A model generated the notes under the pieces. That model did not search any database, was not told the DNA's origin, and saw nothing but the letters and a program-made list of their open reading frames with translations. From the NCBI RefSeq assembly GCF_029761915.1, contig NZ_CP121695.1, positions 3,315,501-3,379,500 of the forward strand: 64,000 nucleotides of DNA, read 5' to 3'. Of this stretch, positions 55,589 to 64,000 are shown piece after piece (positions within the stretch are counted from its first letter, which is position 1; each line of letters starts with the position of its first letter). Both the position numbers and the translations under genes were made by a program. The stretch is from Bradyrhizobium sp. CB1650. GTDB lineage: Bacteria > Pseudomonadota > Alphaproteobacteria > Rhizobiales > Xanthobacteraceae.

Positions 55589-57022
55589 TCATCCTGCAGC
55601 GATATCGGACTTCAGGAACGATTTTATTTCCTCGAGGAAGCGCGGGAAGGCAGGTTCGTCTTCCAGGATAAGGTGATTACGACTTTCGAGCGGAACGAAG
55701 CGTGCTCCGGGAATGCCCGCGGCCAGCCGCCGTCCCATTTCAAAGGGCACCCGCGTCTCATGACGCGAATGCATCACCAGCGTCGGCACGCTGACCTTGG
55801 CAAGCAGCGCCGTCACGTCGGTTTCGCCATTCGCCATGAGATTGCGGGCGGCGTCCTCGGGCGATGCCGAGATCCGCTGTAACTCGTTGAACCAGTCGGC
55901 CTGCTCTTTGGTACCGCCCGGAATGAATTGCGAGGTGAAGAGCTGGCGGAACGCCGGATTTTCCTGGCCCCATCCGACGCGCACCAGCGTGAGCATCGCT
56001 TCGCCGGTCTCCTTGTCGGCCTGCGTCCTTGCCCGTTTCCTCCAGCCCACGGCGTAGCCGCCAAAAAGCACGAGATGGGAGACGCGCTCGGGGTGCCGCA
56101 CCGCGTAGGCGATCGATACCGCGCAGCCCTGCGAGACGCCGAGCAGCGCGAAACGATCGATGCCTGCGGCATCGACGACGGTTTCGAGGTCGTCAACAAA
56201 ATGATCGAAGGTGACATCGGGCACCTCACGATCGGAAAGACCGTTGCCCCGCGCATCATAGCGGATGAGGGCGTGCTCACTCGACAGCTCGCGGTGGAGA
56301 TGCCGCCAGATCGGGCTTTCCAGGTCGAATTCAAGATGGGTCATCCAGTTGCCGGTCTTGACGATCGGCGGACCCTGGCCGGTTTTGGCATAGGCCAACT
56401 GCACGCCATCTTTCGTCTGACAGAAGTGGATCTCCTGTGTGTCGGCGGTAATCGGCCGCGCCGGCTCCGGCGCTCCCAAAGCCGCAATGTCCGGAAGCGA
56501 CATGATGTCCTTGGCCGCAAGCCCATACACGCCGACGGCGCGGGCGATATTCTTCACCGTCTGCTCGCCGAGATCGGCGAAAGCGAGCGACAGCTTGGCC
56601 CTGATTTGTTCGTTGGCCGCGCGCGAGATGCAGATGCCGCCGGGCTCGCACAACCCCTCGAGCCGTGCGGCAATGTTGACGCCGTCGCCAAAGATGTCAT
56701 CGCCGTCGATGATGATGTCGCCGACATTGATGCCGATCCGGAAGATGATTCGCTTGTCCTCCCGGATGGCGGCGTTACGTGCGAGCATCGCACGCTGGAC
56801 CTTGACGGCGAATGCTACCGCATCGACAACGCTTGCGAACTCGAGCAGCATGCCATCGCCGGTGGTTTTGACGATGCGGCCATGGTGTTCCGAGATGGCC
56901 GAATTGATTAGTTCCCGACGATGGAACTTAAGGGACGTGAGCGTGCCGACCTCATCGGCTTCCATCAGTCGGCTGTATCCGACCACATCGGCAGCCAGCA
57001 CTGCAGCAAGCCGGCGTTGCAT
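55589..57022 (-). CDS. Class III adenylate cyclase fused to alpha/beta hydrolase
   Basis: A 477-aa fusion. Residues 4-175 are a rhizobial cyclase domain with metal ligands D12 and D56 (TGDGM) and [10 protein letters not shown], so it should be active. Residues 195-470 are an alpha/beta hydrolase ([19 protein letters not shown]) with nucleophile S297 in GVSQG and a late His in ESRNHLI. The hydrolase may be an enzyme or a small-molecule sensor for the cyclase. GAGGGGG before ATG 57022 sets the start. It stands between two ABC substrate-binding loci. Confidence 0.93.
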   Translation of the reverse strand: MQRRLAAVLAADVVGYSRLMEADEVGTLTSLKFHRRELINSAISEHHGRIVKTTGDGMLLEFASVVDAVAFAVKVQRAMLARNAAIREDKRIIFRIGINVGDIIIDGDDIFGDGVNIAARLEGLCEPGGICISRAANEQIRAKLSLAFADLGEQTVKNIARAVGVYGLAAKDIMSLPDIAALGAPEPARPITADTQEIHFCQTKDGVQLAYAKTGQGPPIVKTGNWMTHLEFDLESPIWRHLHRELSSEHALIRYDARGNGLSDREVPDVTFDHFVDDLETVVDAAGIDRFALLGVSQGCAVSIAYAVRHPERVSHLVLFGGYAVGWRKRARTQADKETGEAMLTLVRVGWGQENPAFRQLFTSQFIPGGTKEQADWFNELQRISASPEDAARNLMANGETDVTALLAKVSVPTLVMHSRHETRVPFEMGRRLAAGIPGARFVPLESRNHLILEDEPAFPRFLEEIKSFLKSDIAAG

Positions 57023-57268
57023 CCCCAACCCCCTCAACTATTTCGACATTATCATCGCACGCGACGGCCAGCCGGCGCAACGGTCGAAGCGATTTGGTCG
57101 GACCATCTTTAGGAGTAACGGCGGGTCAAAATGCGAAGAATGCGGCCCGAGCAAATCTCGTCCGCTCCGACCCACCAAGCAGACCTCGATTAGAGGCTGT
57201 CCCTTCACTGATGAAGCGGTCGCTCGCCACGCCGAGTTCGTGCGCCTCATTCAGGACTGATAAGCCGA

Positions 57269-57294
57269 AAGCCTAAGCGCGAAAGCGCTGGCTT
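57269..57294. other. Stable hairpin
   Basis: AAGCC-TA-AGCGC, loop GAAA, GCGCT-GGCTT: a ten-pair stem with a two-base bulge and a GNRA-type tetraloop. It lies just after GGACTGATAAGCC (57255), a single half of the compound repeat motif. No T run follows, so it is not a typical terminator. Confidence 0.4.
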
Positions 57295-57354
57295 GTCCCA
57301 CAAAGAACCATGCCCGCCACTAACCGACTCGCGCGCTGCAAAAAATTGGCCTCT

Positions 57355-58338
57355 CTATTCGATCACTTCATCGGCGCGTCTGAGCAGGGAGGGCGACACT
57401 GTGATGCCGAGCGCCTTTGCTGTCTTCAGGTTGACAACTAGCTGAACCTTGGTCGCCTGCTGCACCGGCAGGTCGGCAGGCTTTTCGCCTTTCAAGATGC
57501 GGCCCGCGTAGATGCCGGCAAGGCGGTTCGCCTCGGCAAAGTCGCCGCCATAATCCATCATGCCGCCGGCCGCGGCGAAGGTACCGCCCTGAAAAATGGC
57601 CGGGAGCGCATGCCGTAGCGCCATCATGGCGAGTTTGTCGCTATTCCCGTGAAGAGAATATCTCCGCCGATCACCAATCCACCGGACCGCAATTGGCCTG
57701 CGCGAGTGAAGGCTTCTTCAAAATCGCCCTCGGTGCTCGCGGGCAACACATGGAGCCGTAGCCCGAGCGCATCTGCCGCGGCCTGCATCTCCTTACTGGT
57801 TTTCCGTGGTGGGACTGTTCGGATTTACCAACAGCGCAAAATCTTTCGCCGCTGGCAGGAGTTCGTGCATGAACTCTAAGCGCTTCGGTCCGACCTCTAC
57901 GTTCAAAGAGGTCGCGCCGGTGACGTTTCCGGCCGGCCGACTGAGACTGGGCACCAGACCAATCTGCACCGGATTGCCGATAGTTGTGAAAACGATCGGA
58001 TCGCCACGGTCGTTCTCTTTGCGGCTAATGCCGCCGGGGGTCGTGAAGGTGGCGATCGCGGATAGCTGGCGTTGGACCAAATCGGCCGCCATTGCGGGGA
58101 GGCGATCATACTGGCCTTCCGCCCAGCGGTATTCGATGGCAAGGTTTTGGCCCTCGACGTAGCCCACCTCGCCGAGACCTCGGCGAAACGCGGCCGTAAG
58201 CGGCGCCCACCCCTCCGAACTCCCACTGCCAAGAACACCTACCACTGGCACGGGTGCAGCCTTTTGCGCTCGCACGGGGCCCGACCAAAGTGCAGCCGCA
58301 CCGGCCGTCAGCATGAATTCCCGACGCTTCATATCCAC
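57355..58338 (-). pseudogene. Tat-exported ABC substrate-binding protein, two frameshifts
   Basis: The first frame (58338-57793) has a Tat signal (MKRREFMLTAGAAALWSGPV) and the family's first lobe to VNPNSPTTENQ, then a stop. The next frame continues SKEMQAAADALGLRLHVLPA and GGLVIGGDILFTG, and near 57645 another single-base loss moves the rest (ALPAIFQGGTFAAAGG, LLRRADEVIE) into a third frame. All parts are present, so decay is recent. Confidence 0.88.
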
Positions 58339-58578
58339 ATATCCACCGCTCCAAGGATCGCCGCGATCGATAGTATCTGCTCAGTTCAGTCCGGCAAGCG
58401 CGCGGCGCTGCGAAGCTCTGCTCATGTTCGAGTCGGGCCATTTTCGACAGTTTCAGCGGAGATTGTCGGCTGGCTGATGTCCGCTTCTACCCCGTAAGCG
58501 TCCTACCGGGGCCTGCCCGGAAGCGTTGCGTCTGGCCAGACCCCTGTGATTCAAGCTTCCAAACTGGGGGCTCGAATC

Positions 58579-59340
58579 ATGCGCTACGAACTCGCCGATT
58601 ATGAATGGAGTGCCATCAAGCCCATGCTGCCGAACAAACCGCGTGGCGTTCCTCGGGTTAACGACCGTCGTGTCCTCAATGGCATCTTCTGGGTCTTGCG
58701 CTCTGGAGCACCTTGGCGTGATCTGCCCGAGATGTTTGGTCCGTACACCACGTGCTACAACCGCTTCGTCCGTTGGCGGCGGGCTGGTGTCTGGAGCCGC
58801 ATCATAGACGCACTTGCTGCTGCTCACGATGCCGATGTCCAGATGATCGACACCTCGATTGTCCGCGTGCATCAACATGGAGCCTGCATCGAAAGGAACC
58901 AGCGCCAATCGATGGGAAGGTCACGTGGCGGCTTGACGAGTAAAATCCATGCGGTGGTCGATAGCAATGGTTTGCCGGTACGGTTGGCGTTGAGCCCCGG
59001 CGAGGCCCACGACGTTCGACTTGCCGGAAAACTGCTCTCTCGCCTGAAGCCCGGGTCAATGCTGCTTGCCGACCGTGGCTATGACGCAGACTGGATCAGG
59101 GAGCTTGCCATGAAGAAGGGCGCATGGGCCAACATCCCGCCGAAAAGCAACCGCAGCAATCCAATCTGCTTCAGCCCGTATCTCTACCGCGCTCGCAATC
59201 GGGTCGAGCGGTTCTTCAACAGGATCAAACAATGTCGTCGCGTCGCGACGCGCTATGACAGGCTTGCTGCCAACTACCTTGCCTTCGTTCAGCTCGCGTC
59301 AATCAGGCTATGGTTGCGCCTTAATGAGTCCGCGTCCTAG
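58579..59340 (+). CDS. IS5-family transposase (254 aa), second type
   Basis: Single-frame DDE transposase: RYELADYEWSAIKPMLPNKP, NGIFWVLRSGAPWRDLPEMF, first Asp in VQMIDTSIVRVHQHGA, SRGGLTSKIHAVVDSNGLPV, second Asp in LLADRGYDADWI, and Glu in RNRVERFFNRIKQCRRVATR. It is intact. It is unrelated in detail to the transposase at 34186. I could not find matching inverted ends around it, so the element limits are not given. Confidence 0.9.
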   Translation: MRYELADYEWSAIKPMLPNKPRGVPRVNDRRVLNGIFWVLRSGAPWRDLPEMFGPYTTCYNRFVRWRRAGVWSRIIDALAAAHDADVQMIDTSIVRVHQHGACIERNQRQSMGRSRGGLTSKIHAVVDSNGLPVRLALSPGEAHDVRLAGKLLSRLKPGSMLLADRGYDADWIRELAMKKGAWANIPPKSNRSNPICFSPYLYRARNRVERFFNRIKQCRRVATRYDRLAANYLAFVQLASIRLWLRLNESAS

Positions 59341-59456
59341 CTAGCTAGTCACTGTCACCATTTACATATTAGGCGGCCATTTGCGTCAGCGAATTCTGAG
59401 AACGGTTTAATATATTTCGACACGCCCGGTTGGCGGTCTCTTTCAGGAGAGGCCCA

Positions 59457-59591
59457 ATGTTTAAGGGCTTCACGGTGGCAGTTGTGGCGCTGATTAGCAC
59501 AACGCAACTGGATCGATACCTAACCAACGGTCGGTACACCGATGCGGCTGTGGATATGCTGCGGCAAATCGCGCACGCTTTTGGGTTTTGA
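59457..59591 (+). CDS. Very small conserved protein (44 aa)
   Basis: ATG 59457 follows AGGAG at seven bases. The product starts MFKGFTVAVVALISTTQLD and ends YTDAAVDMLRQIAHAFGF. I recognise it as one of the tiny proteins frequent in Bradyrhizobium, function unknown. The N-terminal half is mildly hydrophobic. Confidence 0.65.
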   Translation: MFKGFTVAVVALISTTQLDRYLTNGRYTDAAVDMLRQIAHAFGF

Positions 59592-59627
59592 TAGACTGCC
59601 TTTTGGCGGCCAATTTTGAGGTTCGTG

Positions 59628-59825
59628 ATGGAATGCATCTCCTGGGCTGATCTCGACGCGGAGGAGCAATGCGCCATCGCGATATTGGGAGCTGGACTTT
59701 CTATCGAGTTGTGTGACCCCGTTGCTCTCCTGAAATTAAGGCAGCTCGGGCTGATCGTAGGCTCCCATTTGACGGCTGCTGCGCACGAGTTGCGGAGGCG
59801 CGTTGTTTTAGACGGGGGCGCGTGA
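59628..59825 (+). CDS. Small hypothetical protein (65 aa), source of the 90-bp repeat
   Basis: The product (MECISWADLDAEEQCAIAIL then GLSIELCDPVALLKLRQLGL) looks like a compact helical protein. Codons LLKLRQLGLIVGSHLTAAAH resemble a winged-helix end. The start could also be the upstream ATG at 59616. Its 5' part is repeated exactly at 45982-46071. It lies 36 bases after the 44-aa gene. Confidence 0.6.
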   Translation: MECISWADLDAEEQCAIAILGAGLSIELCDPVALLKLRQLGLIVGSHLTAAAHELRRRVVLDGGA

Positions 59826-59921
59826 TTGCGTGATGTAACCAAGCGCCCGCCCGCGAACAGACGGTCGGAAGTCCTCGCCGACGACGAGCGTGATGCAGGA
59901 TCGCTTAGTTACGAGCGTCGG

Positions 59922-60299
59922 TCAGTCGTGCGCCAGCTTTGGACTTGAAATCCTAGCACGCCATCGCTCTTCAAAAGTGTCAAAGTCTTCCAACGCCAAC
60001 GCTTGTGCATCTAATGGATTGCCGGGCTTGCCTGCTATGACAACGCCTTTAGCTTCTCCGCGAGAACTGGGTTCTGGGGGGACCTCTGTAGGCCACTCCA
60101 ACAATGATTTCGAAAGCATGGGCTTGCCCGCGTACCAGCACTTTCGTCCATCGATGAGACGATAGGACCACCACTGCCCTTGCGGATTTACCGGCATTGC
60201 GGCGCTGCATTGTTGCTTAGCATGCACGCTTGTAATTTCGAGCGACGCGAGCGCACCAATGCAAACTGCCAGAGCAAACGATTGAAGCGGCTTGCTCAT
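59922..60299 (-). CDS. Secreted hypothetical protein (125 aa)
   Basis: A signal peptide (SKPLQSFALAVCIGALASLE) leads to a mature protein with QQCSAAMPVNPQGQWWSYRL and IDGRKCWYAGKPMLSKSLLE, where two cysteines flank an aromatic stretch. I recognise the QWWSYRLIDGRKCWY pattern from small Bradyrhizobium exported proteins of unknown role. Its ATG lies eight bases after the stop of the 57-aa gene upstream, so they are one operon. Confidence 0.75.
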   Translation of the reverse strand: MSKPLQSFALAVCIGALASLEITSVHAKQQCSAAMPVNPQGQWWSYRLIDGRKCWYAGKPMLSKSLLEWPTEVPPEPSSRGEAKGVVIAGKPGNPLDAQALALEDFDTFEERWRARISSPKLAHD

Positions 60300-60307
60300 G
60301 GGCTCGC

Positions 60308-60481
60308 TCAACTGCCGTGTTGCTGCAATCGCCCTACGGCAACGATCAAGGCGGGGCGTTCGAGAACTTCCACCAACTTTTCAAGGATATGCGCATTATC
60401 CTTGGGACTGGGCTGAAGGTATTCCTCCAATATAAGTTGCGCTTCGCTAATCGCTTGCAGGGCTAATTGCTGATCAGTCAT
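60308..60481 (-). CDS. Small conserved helical protein (57 aa)
   Basis: The product begins MTDQQLALQAISEAQLILEE and continues HILEKLVEVLERPALIVAVG, two amphipathic helices. I recognise the type as a small conserved Bradyrhizobium protein of unknown role. It is followed on the same strand by the secreted 125-aa protein. Confidence 0.65.
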   Translation of the reverse strand: MTDQQLALQAISEAQLILEEYLQPSPKDNAHILEKLVEVLERPALIVAVGRLQQHGS

Positions 60482-60696
60482 TGCTGCTTACTCATCAATT
60501 AAATTACGCTGAAGGCGCTAGCGAAGGGAGAAATCAAGTCAGCTTTGGGGAATATCCCCGCTGTTAATTTCACTTTTTGTTTCAAATTCAAGCCGTGGCA
60601 ATGTGACGGGCATCACCTCGATCAATGTGCGCAGGCAGCCGCGCACAGGCGTGTCGCGTGCGGACGGATCGCGGTAACATAGTATCTTGAAGGCTG

Positions 60697-60890
60697 CCGC
60701 CCGATCTTCCTCCCCGCACCACGCGCGTCACGATCCTGAGCGCATCGTCCGACAACGATCGCTGTAGCACCTTCGCATCTTCCACGGTGCGCGCACCCCA
60801 CACATCCCGCTCTTCATCAGAGGTTAGGATGACCAGCATCGCCTTGGGATGGATCGGCTCAATCACAGCATTCGGCGAAGTGTCAGGAAG
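60697..60890 (-). pseudogene. SRAP (YedK-like) C-terminal remnant
   Basis: Reads, after a frameshift near 60880, TSPNAVIEPIHPKAMLVILT, then SDEERDVW and DAKVLQRSLSDDALRIV, the last third of an SOS-response-associated peptidase with the conserved IHPKAM His. Its N-terminal counterpart lies 820 bases upstream at 61713-61847 on the same strand, with two plus-strand genes between. Confidence 0.72.
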
Positions 60891-61073
60891 CCGGGCCCGA
60901 GACCGGCTTCAACTCGATGACGCGGTCCGCCGGTCGCCGACTGTGGGTGTCTGTGTTCGAATTCCCACACTTGCGACCAAAAGCGCATCCGTTTGTCGCC
61001 TTTCGGACAGACAGGTCAAATCCACTCCGTTCCAACTCAACTATTGGCAGCAGTCATCGGTTGGGGAGACGAA

Positions 61074-61310
61074 ATGGAACGATCCCTTCTAATTGAGCTG
61101 ACGCGCGACAAATATGTCGAGCGCTGTAAGCAACGGGCCTTCGATCATCTCGACCGAGGCGATCTTAAGAACGCAGTCGCATCGTTTCTCGGCAATATGA
61201 ACGCGCGTCCCGATTGCGAATTGCCACACTACTTGGCAACTCTCGGCGCTTCGCTGGTAACGGCGAAAGATGCGCTGGGCTGGAGAGCGCTCATTGAAGG
61301 ATTGAGGTGA
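61074..61310 (+). CDS. Conserved small hypothetical protein (78 aa)
   Basis: GGGGAG lies six bases before ATG 61074. The helical product (TRDKYVERCKQRAFDHLDRG, DLKNAVASFLGNMNARPD, LGWRALIEGLR) is a type I recognise as widespread in Bradyrhizobium, function unknown. It lies between the two halves of the split SRAP gene. Confidence 0.72.
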   Translation: MERSLLIELTRDKYVERCKQRAFDHLDRGDLKNAVASFLGNMNARPDCELPHYLATLGASLVTAKDALGWRALIEGLR

Positions 61311-61428
61311 TGATTCCATGATCAACGCGCGAAAGGGATGGCATGAAGCGCGAACTCCGGAGCCCAAAGCTTTGTGGTTTCCCTTTGTATGAATGAGAGT
61401 ACTGCTTTTTTGACCTTGGGGGCGTGGG

Positions 61429-61668
61429 GTGGCGCACTACCGAGCTTACCTTTTGGATCAGCACCGCCGCGTTATAAGCGTGGCCAATTTGCAGTGTGCC
61501 GACGAGCGCGAAGCACGAGAACGTGCTGAGCAGTTGGTTGATGTCAACGATGTCGAGCTATGGCAACTCGATCGCCGTATTGCGGTGTTTGAGGCCGCCA
61601 TAACCCGAACCTCGCAGGCGGCGGGACAGGGAAGCCTTCAGCGGGCGCGGCCCCCTACAGACAAATGA
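61429..61668 (+). CDS. Small hypothetical protein (79 aa), GTG start
   Basis: The product (AHYRAYLLDQHRRVISVANL, REARERAEQLVDVNDVELWQ) is a small alpha/beta protein seen repeatedly in Bradyrhizobium, function unknown. GTG 61429 is the only good start and follows GGGGGCGTGGG. The second half is less conserved. Confidence 0.6.
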   Translation: MAHYRAYLLDQHRRVISVANLQCADEREARERAEQLVDVNDVELWQLDRRIAVFEAAITRTSQAAGQGSLQRARPPTDK

Positions 61669-61712
61669 AGCGTGCGTGAAAGTTCAGCGTCATCTCGGTC
61701 CCGGCTTCGGTG

Positions 61713-61847
61713 CTACGGATCAACGGGCGCTGGATGGTTAGGGGAGACGCCGGGCATTGGCCGTAAGTTGCCGACATAGCGATTGACCGCGCGGAATAGT
61801 GCGAGGATCGCGGCTCGGTTGGTGGTGATGCCGTAGAGGTTGCGCAT
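61713..61847 (-). pseudogene. SRAP (YedK-like) N-terminal remnant, catalytic Cys lost
   Basis: From ATG 61847 it reads MRNLYGITTNRAAILALFRA and VNRYVGNLRPMPGVSPNHPA. The family starts MCNLYSITTN, in which Cys2 is the catalytic residue that links to abasic DNA; here it is Arg (CGC for TGC). The frame ends after 44 codons. It is a dead fragment. Confidence 0.75.
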
Positions 61848-61875
61848 TAAGCCGGTCTGCCCCGTTTCTCGGTCC

Positions 61876-62070
61876 CTAATGTTTCCCAATCTCTCGCAGC
61901 TTACGCATGTAATAGCCTTGCCTCTGAACGGTTGACTTGATCTCGTCACTGACCTTGAGGACCTTTTTCTTCCTCTTGCGCCATCTCCCTGATGTGCCGA
62001 CGAGCGGTATCGGAAATCCTTTCCTCACGACGAGCAGATCATGTTTGTCGCTCAAATAAACATCGAACAT
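61876..62070 (-). CDS. Conserved basic small protein (64 aa)
   Basis: GGAG six bases before ATG 62070 sets the start. The product (MFDVYLSDKHDLLVVRKGFP, GRWRKRKKKVLKVSDEIKST, GYYMRKLREIGKH) is strongly basic, suggesting nucleic-acid contact. I recognise it as a short protein common in Bradyrhizobium, function unknown. Confidence 0.65.
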   Translation of the reverse strand: MFDVYLSDKHDLLVVRKGFPIPLVGTSGRWRKRKKKVLKVSDEIKSTVQRQGYYMRKLREIGKH

Positions 62071-62375
62071 GGCAAACTCCGAAAGCCCAGAGCTTATCAC
62101 TTCATGCAGGGACGCGGGTTGCTAAAGTGCAACAGCCAGTACGTCGTTCGCTTGAACTGACGAACCCGACTTCGCATCGATCCCGCTGGTTTTTTGAGCG
62201 CGGATCGAGCCGCCGGATTAAGCAGCGAAAAAGTCTTACAGGTGCTCGTGGCTCTTGCGGGTCACCGGGATGGATAGTCTGGAAATGAGCCCCGACACAG
62301 GCGGCATGTAACCGAGGGTGGCGATTGACGAGCTGGGAGGATTGGGAGTGGTGGTGGTTGATTGGCCTCACGTCC
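62071..62375. other. Intergenic, no supported gene
   Basis: Frames here on both strands are basic and repetitive without ribosome binding sites. Nothing identifiable. Confidence 0.5.
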
Positions 62376-62603
62376 TCATACCCAGAACGATCCTCGATTT
62401 TCTAAGGGCTCATTGAGCCATATCAAAGCCTCTCGCGGTTCCAGAAACAAGACCCGCTCTTCCGTGGCCGATGACGGCTCACCGCTGGAGAGGTAAAGGA
62501 TGAAGCCTTTGCGATTGTCGTGCAGTAGCGCTTCTCTGGCGTGGCTAACTGAAAGAGACTGGACATCGATGAAGGGAATAATCCTAGAGGAAATGAGCTG
62601 CAT
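62376..62603 (-). CDS. Small conserved hypothetical protein (75 aa)
   Basis: The product ends LEPREALIWLNEPLENRGSF, a C-terminus I recognise from small rhizobial proteins of unknown function. The N-terminal part (FIDVQSLSVSHAREALLHDN) fits a compact alpha/beta fold. ATG 62603 has only a weak ribosome binding site. It begins 15 bases after the natural stop of the PilZ frame, so it was probably its operon partner. Confidence 0.55.
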   Translation of the reverse strand: MQLISSRIIPFIDVQSLSVSHAREALLHDNRKGFILYLSSGEPSSATEERVLFLEPREALIWLNEPLENRGSFWV

Positions 62604-62617
62604 ATAAAGGGCGCGTC

Positions 62618-62930
62618 TTATTGTGAACGAGCAAGGCCTGTCTGTGCGTTCGGCTTGCCCTTTGTCTTTGCGGTGACGAAACGAACTCCGACCTGAGGTC
62701 CATCGATCCAAATTAGCTCGCACCGCCGAAATGCCAAACCAGTGGAGGACAACGAGGAAAAACTCCTGTGCCCTTAGAGGGTCGGTTGAGCCCTCGACCT
62801 CAAGTTTGGCACCGCTTGCAGAGACGTCCAGAAGAATACAGCTTCGCTGCCATGTTCCATCGATACCCATGATGTTGACGGTATGCTTGTGCTCAAACCG
62901 AACACGGTCTGCTTTTCGATTGTTTCCCAT
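62618..62930 (-). pseudogene. PilZ-domain protein, one frameshift
   Basis: From ATG 62930 it reads NNRKADRVRFEHKHTVNIMG and SCILLDVSASGAKLEVEG. Near 62750 two bases appear lost; the continuation in the other frame is SSTGLAFRRCELIWIDGPQV and GVRFVTAKTKGKPNAQ, ending at 62618. PilZ proteins bind cyclic-di-GMP through an RxxxR motif and a D-x-S-x-x-G motif; here the N-terminus has RKADRVRF and DVSASG. In one frame the product is a chimera ending in the next gene's sequence. Confidence 0.75.
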
Positions 62931-63575
62931 CATCTGCAATATCCAAATTTACAGGATCGTCTTTCGACGCGCTGCCTCCCCGCGCGCGGTCTCAATGAGC
63001 TGACCGATCCTCGCAGAATGAGCCAGCAACGTCGTTCCTGTCGTCTCATTCACAACGACCCGCTTGAGGATGGATCGAATGCACGCGTTTGCGGGATTAA
63101 GAATAAAGATGGCCTGACGTAGGTCCTCTCTCGTTAAACGTCGGGTAGTCTCAGGCGTGAAAGGTCGGGTCCAGATTTTCGTGGGTGAGGCCGTTGAAAT
63201 TCTATGACCGTAGACATCGTCACGATGCTCTCTTGCGTGTCACAATCACTGCCGTTGTCGCTTCGCCAAATCAGCAGCGACTAAAAAACCAAAAAAAACA
63301 AAGCAAGCTGTTCCATGATGACCATGGCTGCGTCGATTCGATTGCGGAACGTTCGCGCTTCAACGGAAGAAATCTGGTGCCAAAACAGTTAACAGAGAGT
63401 TATGGGTTGCTGACATCCGGTAAGGTTGTATTGGGGTTGTATAAGCGAAACGAGATCGAAATTGCGCAAACGCAGACGCTCGATCCGTAGTCTTCCGGAA
63501 TCTCTAGAACTGGAGTTTGGCTTTAATGGTATTGTTTGGGTGTCCTGACCCGTCCGGAGAATATCGGCTATTCCA
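62931..63575. other. About 640 bases without a supported gene
   Basis: One plus-strand frame (63185-63490, 101 codons) is possible but has no ribosome binding site and no recognised product. The region probably contains the promoter of the AraC-like gene that starts near 63576. Confidence 0.5.
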
Positions 63576-64000
63576 GTGCTGGCGCCAAAGAGATTTCACT
63601 TTACTGATCTCGATCAGTATCGAACAGCGGTGCGAAATCTGAAGGTCGAATTTACGCCTCTCGTGCGGGAAATCTCTGCTGAGCAAGTCATCCTAAATCT
63701 CCCGGGATGCGACATCAATTTCGCCAAGTCTTTCCCACGCATTGCTGATGGTCAGCTTGCCGAAAATTGCACCGCTGTCGGATTCTCGATGGATGACGGC
63801 TTCCCGATTCGCTTCAACGGGGTCGAAAGGGATCAGGCGGCGATAGTGATCGGCAGCAGCGGCGCTGCATATTCCACAGTCGAACGCGCTGAGCGGAAAT
63901 TTACATCAATTATCTTCACGCAGGAGGTTCAGAATCGCGGCTGGCCCAGAGCAGGTTCCAACTGGAAAGCGTTTGAAACGAGCGTCGCTGCGCAGCATGG
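63576..64000 (+). CDS. Probable AraC-family regulator, 5' part (cut by window end)
   Basis: A frame open to the window end gives FHFTDLDQYRTAVRNLKVEF, REISAEQVILNLPGCDINFA, GFSMDDGFPIRFNGVERDQA and KFTSIIFTQEVQNRGWP. The pattern (a short basic start, then a cupin-like sensor with an aromatic recall of the inducer pocket) resembles the N-terminal domain of rhizobial AraC regulators, but the helix-turn-helix part lies beyond the window. The GTG at 63576 is the best start after a stop at 63546. Identity is moderate. Confidence 0.55.
   Translation, partial: MLAPKRFHFTDLDQYRTAVRNLKVEFTPLVREISAEQVILNLPGCDINFAKSFPRIADGQLAENCTAVGFSMDDGFPIRFNGVERDQAAIVIGSSGAAYSTVERAERKFTSIIFTQEVQNRGWPRAGSNWKAFETSVAAQH

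Noticed and set aside
63185-63490. 101-codon plus-strand frame
   Set aside because: No start signal or recognised product, so left as unassigned intergenic sequence.

Overview
The window looks like an accessory, heavily rearranged chromosomal region of a Bradyrhizobium-like alphaproteobacterium (inference). The pointers are the high GC, many rhizobial-type class III nucleotide cyclases, orphan Tat-exported ABC substrate-binding proteins, several small proteins I recognise from Bradyrhizobium, and IS5, IS701, IS1182, IS256 and IS3 elements or remnants. I found no rRNA, tRNA or CRISPR array.

Layout. (1) 0-12.3 kb: regulators and detoxification genes. These are an HxlR pseudogene, TetR, a secreted alpha/beta hydrolase divergent from a degenerate HD-GYP/LuxR regulator, GST, Rrf2, an SDR lacking its catalytic Tyr, a 14-TM MFS pump, an NTF2-like protein and an MDR reductase. 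(2) 12.6-19.6 kb: a catabolic block of DUF485 plus frameshifted actP, fumarylacetoacetase, a divergent AraC regulator, enoyl-CoA hydratase and a class III CoA-transferase. (3) 19.8-25 kb: decayed DNA ligase copies, a SAM-domain stub, small proteins and an esterase stub. (4) 25-31 kb: a minus-strand signalling operon with a degenerate cyclase fused to a Tat-signal histidine phosphatase, a hybrid histidine kinase, a single-domain response regulator and a REC-adenylate cyclase. (5) 31.7-36.5 kb: IS debris and one intact IS5-family element with a passenger gene.

(6) 36.5-46.2 kb: a segment bounded by 133/132-bp direct repeats and punctuated by four copies of an about 77-bp repeat built on ACTGATAAG/CTTATCAGT. 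Its cargo is a c-type cytochrome-like protein co-transcribed with a zinc-ribbon/cyclase/AAA/TPR protein behind a consensus CRP site, an AraC regulator, a NYN nuclease-like protein, a frameshifted PepSY protein and a truncated RND pump. (7) 46.2-49.1 kb: a decayed prophage-type primase and SRAP fragment interrupted by an intact IS701-family element. (8) 49.3-58.3 kb: a methyltransferase, a SAM/cyclase/AAA/TPR protein, a cyclase-alpha/beta hydrolase fusion and three ABC substrate-binding proteins, two of them broken. (9) 58.5-64 kb: an IS5-family transposase, several small conserved proteins, split SRAP remnants, a frameshifted PilZ protein and the start of a probable AraC regulator cut by the window end.

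Themes. Six class III cyclase-related loci lie within 36 kb, five with different architectures plus one SAM stub, so local cAMP output could feed a CRP-type regulator. Much of the rest is gene decay: at least nine genes carry single frameshifts or nonsense changes. The repeat-bounded cargo segment at 36.5-46.2 kb, with its CRP site and cytochrome-cyclase operon, is the strongest candidate for something not yet described.
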